Origin: Brevibacillus parabrevis
GTDB lineage: Bacteria; Bacillota; Bacilli; Brevibacillales; Brevibacillaceae
Assembly: GCF_003710905.1 (NCBI RefSeq)
Contig: NZ_RHHV01000006.1
Location: 186,001-250,000, forward strand
Direction of reading: 5' to 3'
Length of the DNA stretch: 64,000 nt
The translations under genes were made by a program, and so were the position numbers. Shown in pieces: positions 62,191 to 64,000 of the stretch (position 1 is the first letter of the stretch; every line of letters starts with the position of its first letter). The notes below the pieces were generated by a model. The model saw only the letters and a list, made by a program, of their open reading frames with translations. It was not told the DNA's origin and did no database searches.

Positions 62191-62400
62191 CTAGACACCC
62201 ATACGTCTGCGCTGATTGTTTGGCTTCTTGGTCAGCTGGCTTTTCATCGATTGGTTTTTCGCTTTTTGGTTCACAGGACTGTTTGCTTGCGCCTGTGCCT
62301 GTTTCTTTTCCGCCAATTTGCGTTTCATCGCTTCCTGGAGACTGATTTTTCCCGGTTTTTCTTCTTTCGTTTCCAGTTCGTTTTGGTTTGGCTCGGTCAT
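62191..62400 (-). CDS. Hypothetical small basic protein (69 residues)
   Basis: A charged, probably disordered protein starting MTEPNQNELETKEEKPGK, with a short helix ISLQEAMKRKLAEKKQAQAQ and a basic end NQRRRMGV. GAGGAG lies nine bases before the ATG at 62400, and a terminator follows 25 bases after the stop. I recognise no family with certainty; small basic proteins of this kind are common in spore formers. Confidence 0.75.
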   Translation of the reverse strand: MTEPNQNELETKEEKPGKISLQEAMKRKLAEKKQAQAQANSPVNQKAKNQSMKSQLTKKPNNQRRRMGV

Positions 62401-62476
62401 GCGTAGCAACTCCTCATAGAAATTGGTTATCTTCTATGTATTCTAGTGCAAGACCGGAGGATTCGCCAGTAGTAAT

Positions 62477-63310
62477 CTAGCCGTTTTTGGCGCGAAGCTG
62501 CATATATTTTACGCCGCTCGCCTGATACTTCAAAATTTCCTCCAAAAGCTCTGCAAGATAAGCTCCTGCTTCAATCGGCAGAGTCCCGCCCCGGTGAATA
62601 TTAGAAATAACCGTACGATCCGATTCTACCGTATTCGCATCCGGTTTGTAAATCATGTAAGCGCTGAGACTTTCTGCCGTCGCGAGTCCCGGTCTTTCCC
62701 CGATCAGGGAGATGACGACTTTGCAGCCGACGATTTTGGCGACCTGATCCTGAATCCAGACGCGGCCTTTGTTGATGAAGATCGGCTTGCCCACGCTGAT
62801 GTTGCGCATCGCCAAGCCTTGTTGCAGAGCGGGCAGCAAATCGGGAATGGTCGCTTCGCAGGCAGACGTGCTAAGCCCGTCGGAAATGACGATCTGCACG
62901 TCTTTTCCTTTGTCGCCATGCTGTTCCAGCCACTTCGCCGATTCATCGGACAGCATTCGCCCCGAATCGAGGTTCATCAGGTACTCCTGCATGCTCGTCG
63001 CCCTGGAATGCAGCTCAGGAAGTTGCAGACGCGCAAGCCATTCCGGGCTGATTGCTTTCATCACCGCGTCATGTGCTGCCGCCTGGTCGATGCGGAACTG
63101 CAAGTAGCTGGTTGTCTTCATCCGCGTGCCTGTCCGGCCGATCCCGATCCGCGCCGGAGTTCTGTTCATCGCCCGCTCCAGCGCTTCCGCATTGTTCGGA
63201 TTGTCTACCCCGCGCACTTTTTGCTCCGGGAAGTGAATGACTTCCTGCGTCTTTTTGGAAAGCTCATCCATGACCCGCTGGACAAGGTCATCCATGTTGA
63301 TCTGTCTCAT
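62477..63310 (-). CDS. eutC: Ethanolamine ammonia-lyase light chain EutC
   Basis: A 277-residue protein with EutC features: ARIGIGRTGTRMKTTSYLQFR (about residue 50), QIVISDGLSTSACEATI (about residue 135) and LIGERPGLATAESLSAYMIY (about residue 205). With EutB it forms the B12-dependent enzyme that splits ethanolamine into acetaldehyde and ammonia. GGGAGGG precedes the ATG at 63310. It follows eutB by 22 bases. Confidence 0.95.
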   Translation of the reverse strand: MRQINMDDLVQRVMDELSKKTQEVIHFPEQKVRGVDNPNNAEALERAMNRTPARIGIGRTGTRMKTTSYLQFRIDQAAAHDAVMKAISPEWLARLQLPELHSRATSMQEYLMNLDSGRMLSDESAKWLEQHGDKGKDVQIVISDGLSTSACEATIPDLLPALQQGLAMRNISVGKPIFINKGRVWIQDQVAKIVGCKVVISLIGERPGLATAESLSAYMIYKPDANTVESDRTVISNIHRGGTLPIEAGAYLAELLEEILKYQASGVKYMQLRAKNG

Positions 63311-63332
63311 CGTGTTTGCCCTCCCCCAATCG

Positions 63333-64000
63333 TTAGTCGAACACCGATAGATCGCCCGCACGCTCTGTCAGCCGCCCGTTTTCCATCAGTCCCATTTTTT
63401 CCATCCATTTTTCAAACTCGCGCAACGGACGCAAGCCCAAAAGCTCGCGGTAGCTGGCATCGTCGTGATAGCTCGTATCCTGATAGCTCAGCATGACGTC
63501 GTCTCCGCCCGGCACACCCATGTAAAAATTCGCTCCGCCAAGCGTGGTGAGCATTCCGGCGATCTCCTGGTCGTTTTGGTCCGCGTACATGTGGTTGGTA
63601 TAGGTAGGGGCAATTCCCATCGGCAGGCCGTGCAGCTTGCCCATGAACAAATCTTCCAGATCGGCGCGAATCATTTGTCTGCCGTCGTACAGCGTTTCCG
63701 GCCCGATGAAGCCCGAGACGTTGTTGACCATGAACGGCTTCCAGTGACGGCAAAAACCGTATGTGCGCGCCTCCAGCGTCTGCATGTCCACTCCTTCGTG
63801 CGAGTCCAGCGACACTTCCGAGCCTTGCCCGGTTTCAAAATACATCACGTTCGGTCCCGACGCCGTTCCTTTGCGCAGCATCAATTCCATTGCTTCATCC
63901 AGCAAATCTTTGGAGACGCCAAATGCGTCATTCGCCCGCTGCGAGCCAGCCAGACTCTGGAACATCAAAGAGATAGGAGCGCCGCCGCGCAGCGCCTGCA
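63333..64000 (-). CDS. eutB: Ethanolamine ammonia-lyase heavy chain EutB (5' end outside window)
   Basis: The frame is open to the right edge (222 codons, C-terminal half). Motifs include GGAPISLMFQSLAGSQRAND, GPNVMYFETGQGSEVS and GGANFYMGVPGGDDVMLSYQDTS, typical of the EutB barrel that binds adenosylcobalamin and ethanolamine. The N-terminal half lies beyond the window. Together with eutC it indicates ethanolamine use. Confidence 0.94.
   Translation of the reverse strand, partial: QALRGGAPISLMFQSLAGSQRANDAFGVSKDLLDEAMELMLRKGTASGPNVMYFETGQGSEVSLDSHEGVDMQTLEARTYGFCRHWKPFMVNNVSGFIGPETLYDGRQMIRADLEDLFMGKLHGLPMGIAPTYTNHMYADQNDQEIAGMLTTLGGANFYMGVPGGDDVMLSYQDTSYHDDASYRELLGLRPLREFEKWMEKMGLMENGRLTERAGDLSVFD

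Overview
This 64 kb window looks like a chromosomal segment of a spore-forming Bacillales bacterium, most likely Brevibacillus or a close Paenibacillaceae relative. The reasons are a moderate GC content (by eye a little above 50 percent), strong AGGAGG-type ribosome binding sites, many GTG and TTG starts, a CdaS-type diadenylate cyclase, a YheC/YheD-type spore-coat ATP-grasp protein, and YwqA/YwqB- and YpvA-like genes. I saw no rRNA or tRNA genes, CRISPR arrays, transposases, integrases or phage genes. The genus is an inference from gene content; I ran no searches.

Layout. 1-2354 (minus): TetR regulator, a stand-alone biotin carboxyl carrier protein and methylmalonyl-CoA mutase MutA (cut by the left edge), with three copies of a palindromic operator around the accB promoter. 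2497-8956 (minus): DD-carboxypeptidase lipoprotein, BASS transporter, solute-binding lipoprotein, MsrAB and an M20 dipeptidase. 9016-20231: a peptide-use region with two S9 peptidases, a complete Opp/Dpp importer (B-C-D-F-A) and a divergent regulator. 20553-24853 (minus): DMT transporter, luciferase-like oxidoreductase and an OatA-like acyltransferase. 24978-26156 is gene-poor, with several hairpins and a small membrane protein. 26157-29165 (plus): a Bcr/CflA-type efflux pump behind a leader-peptide attenuator, then a multicopper oxidase.

29270-36184: DinG-like helicase, Lin0512-family protein, alkyltransferase-like protein, PepF, AmpS and CdaS. 36314-40320 (minus): an operon iclR-pcp-pxpB-pxpC-pxpA that would free pyroglutamate from peptides and convert it to glutamate. 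40593-47498: YitT-family protein, DUF4855 protein, and a SWIM/SNF2 pair followed by a 45-residue ORF. 47565-49817: an EAL-PAS-PAS-histidine kinase fusion. 50002-52627: a Fur-box-controlled ABC exporter and FhuF-like ferric reductase. 52825-60436: spore-coat ATP-grasp protein, SulP transporter, MFS pump, LysE exporter and a VTT protein with a two-component system. 60568-64000 (minus): WYL regulator with a GyrI-like protein, a small basic protein, and ethanolamine ammonia-lyase EutC and EutB (EutB cut by the right edge).

Peptide catabolism is the strongest theme: peptide import, S9, M20, M3 and M29 peptidases, pyroglutamyl peptidase and 5-oxoprolinase. B12-dependent enzymes sit at both ends (MutA, EutBC). 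The most interesting signal is the leader at 26010-26159: an extended -10 promoter, a 15-codon upstream ORF ending KCKPPIP, and two alternative anti-Shine-Dalgarno segments facing the efflux pump's ribosome binding site. Together these form a candidate drug-responsive translation attenuator.
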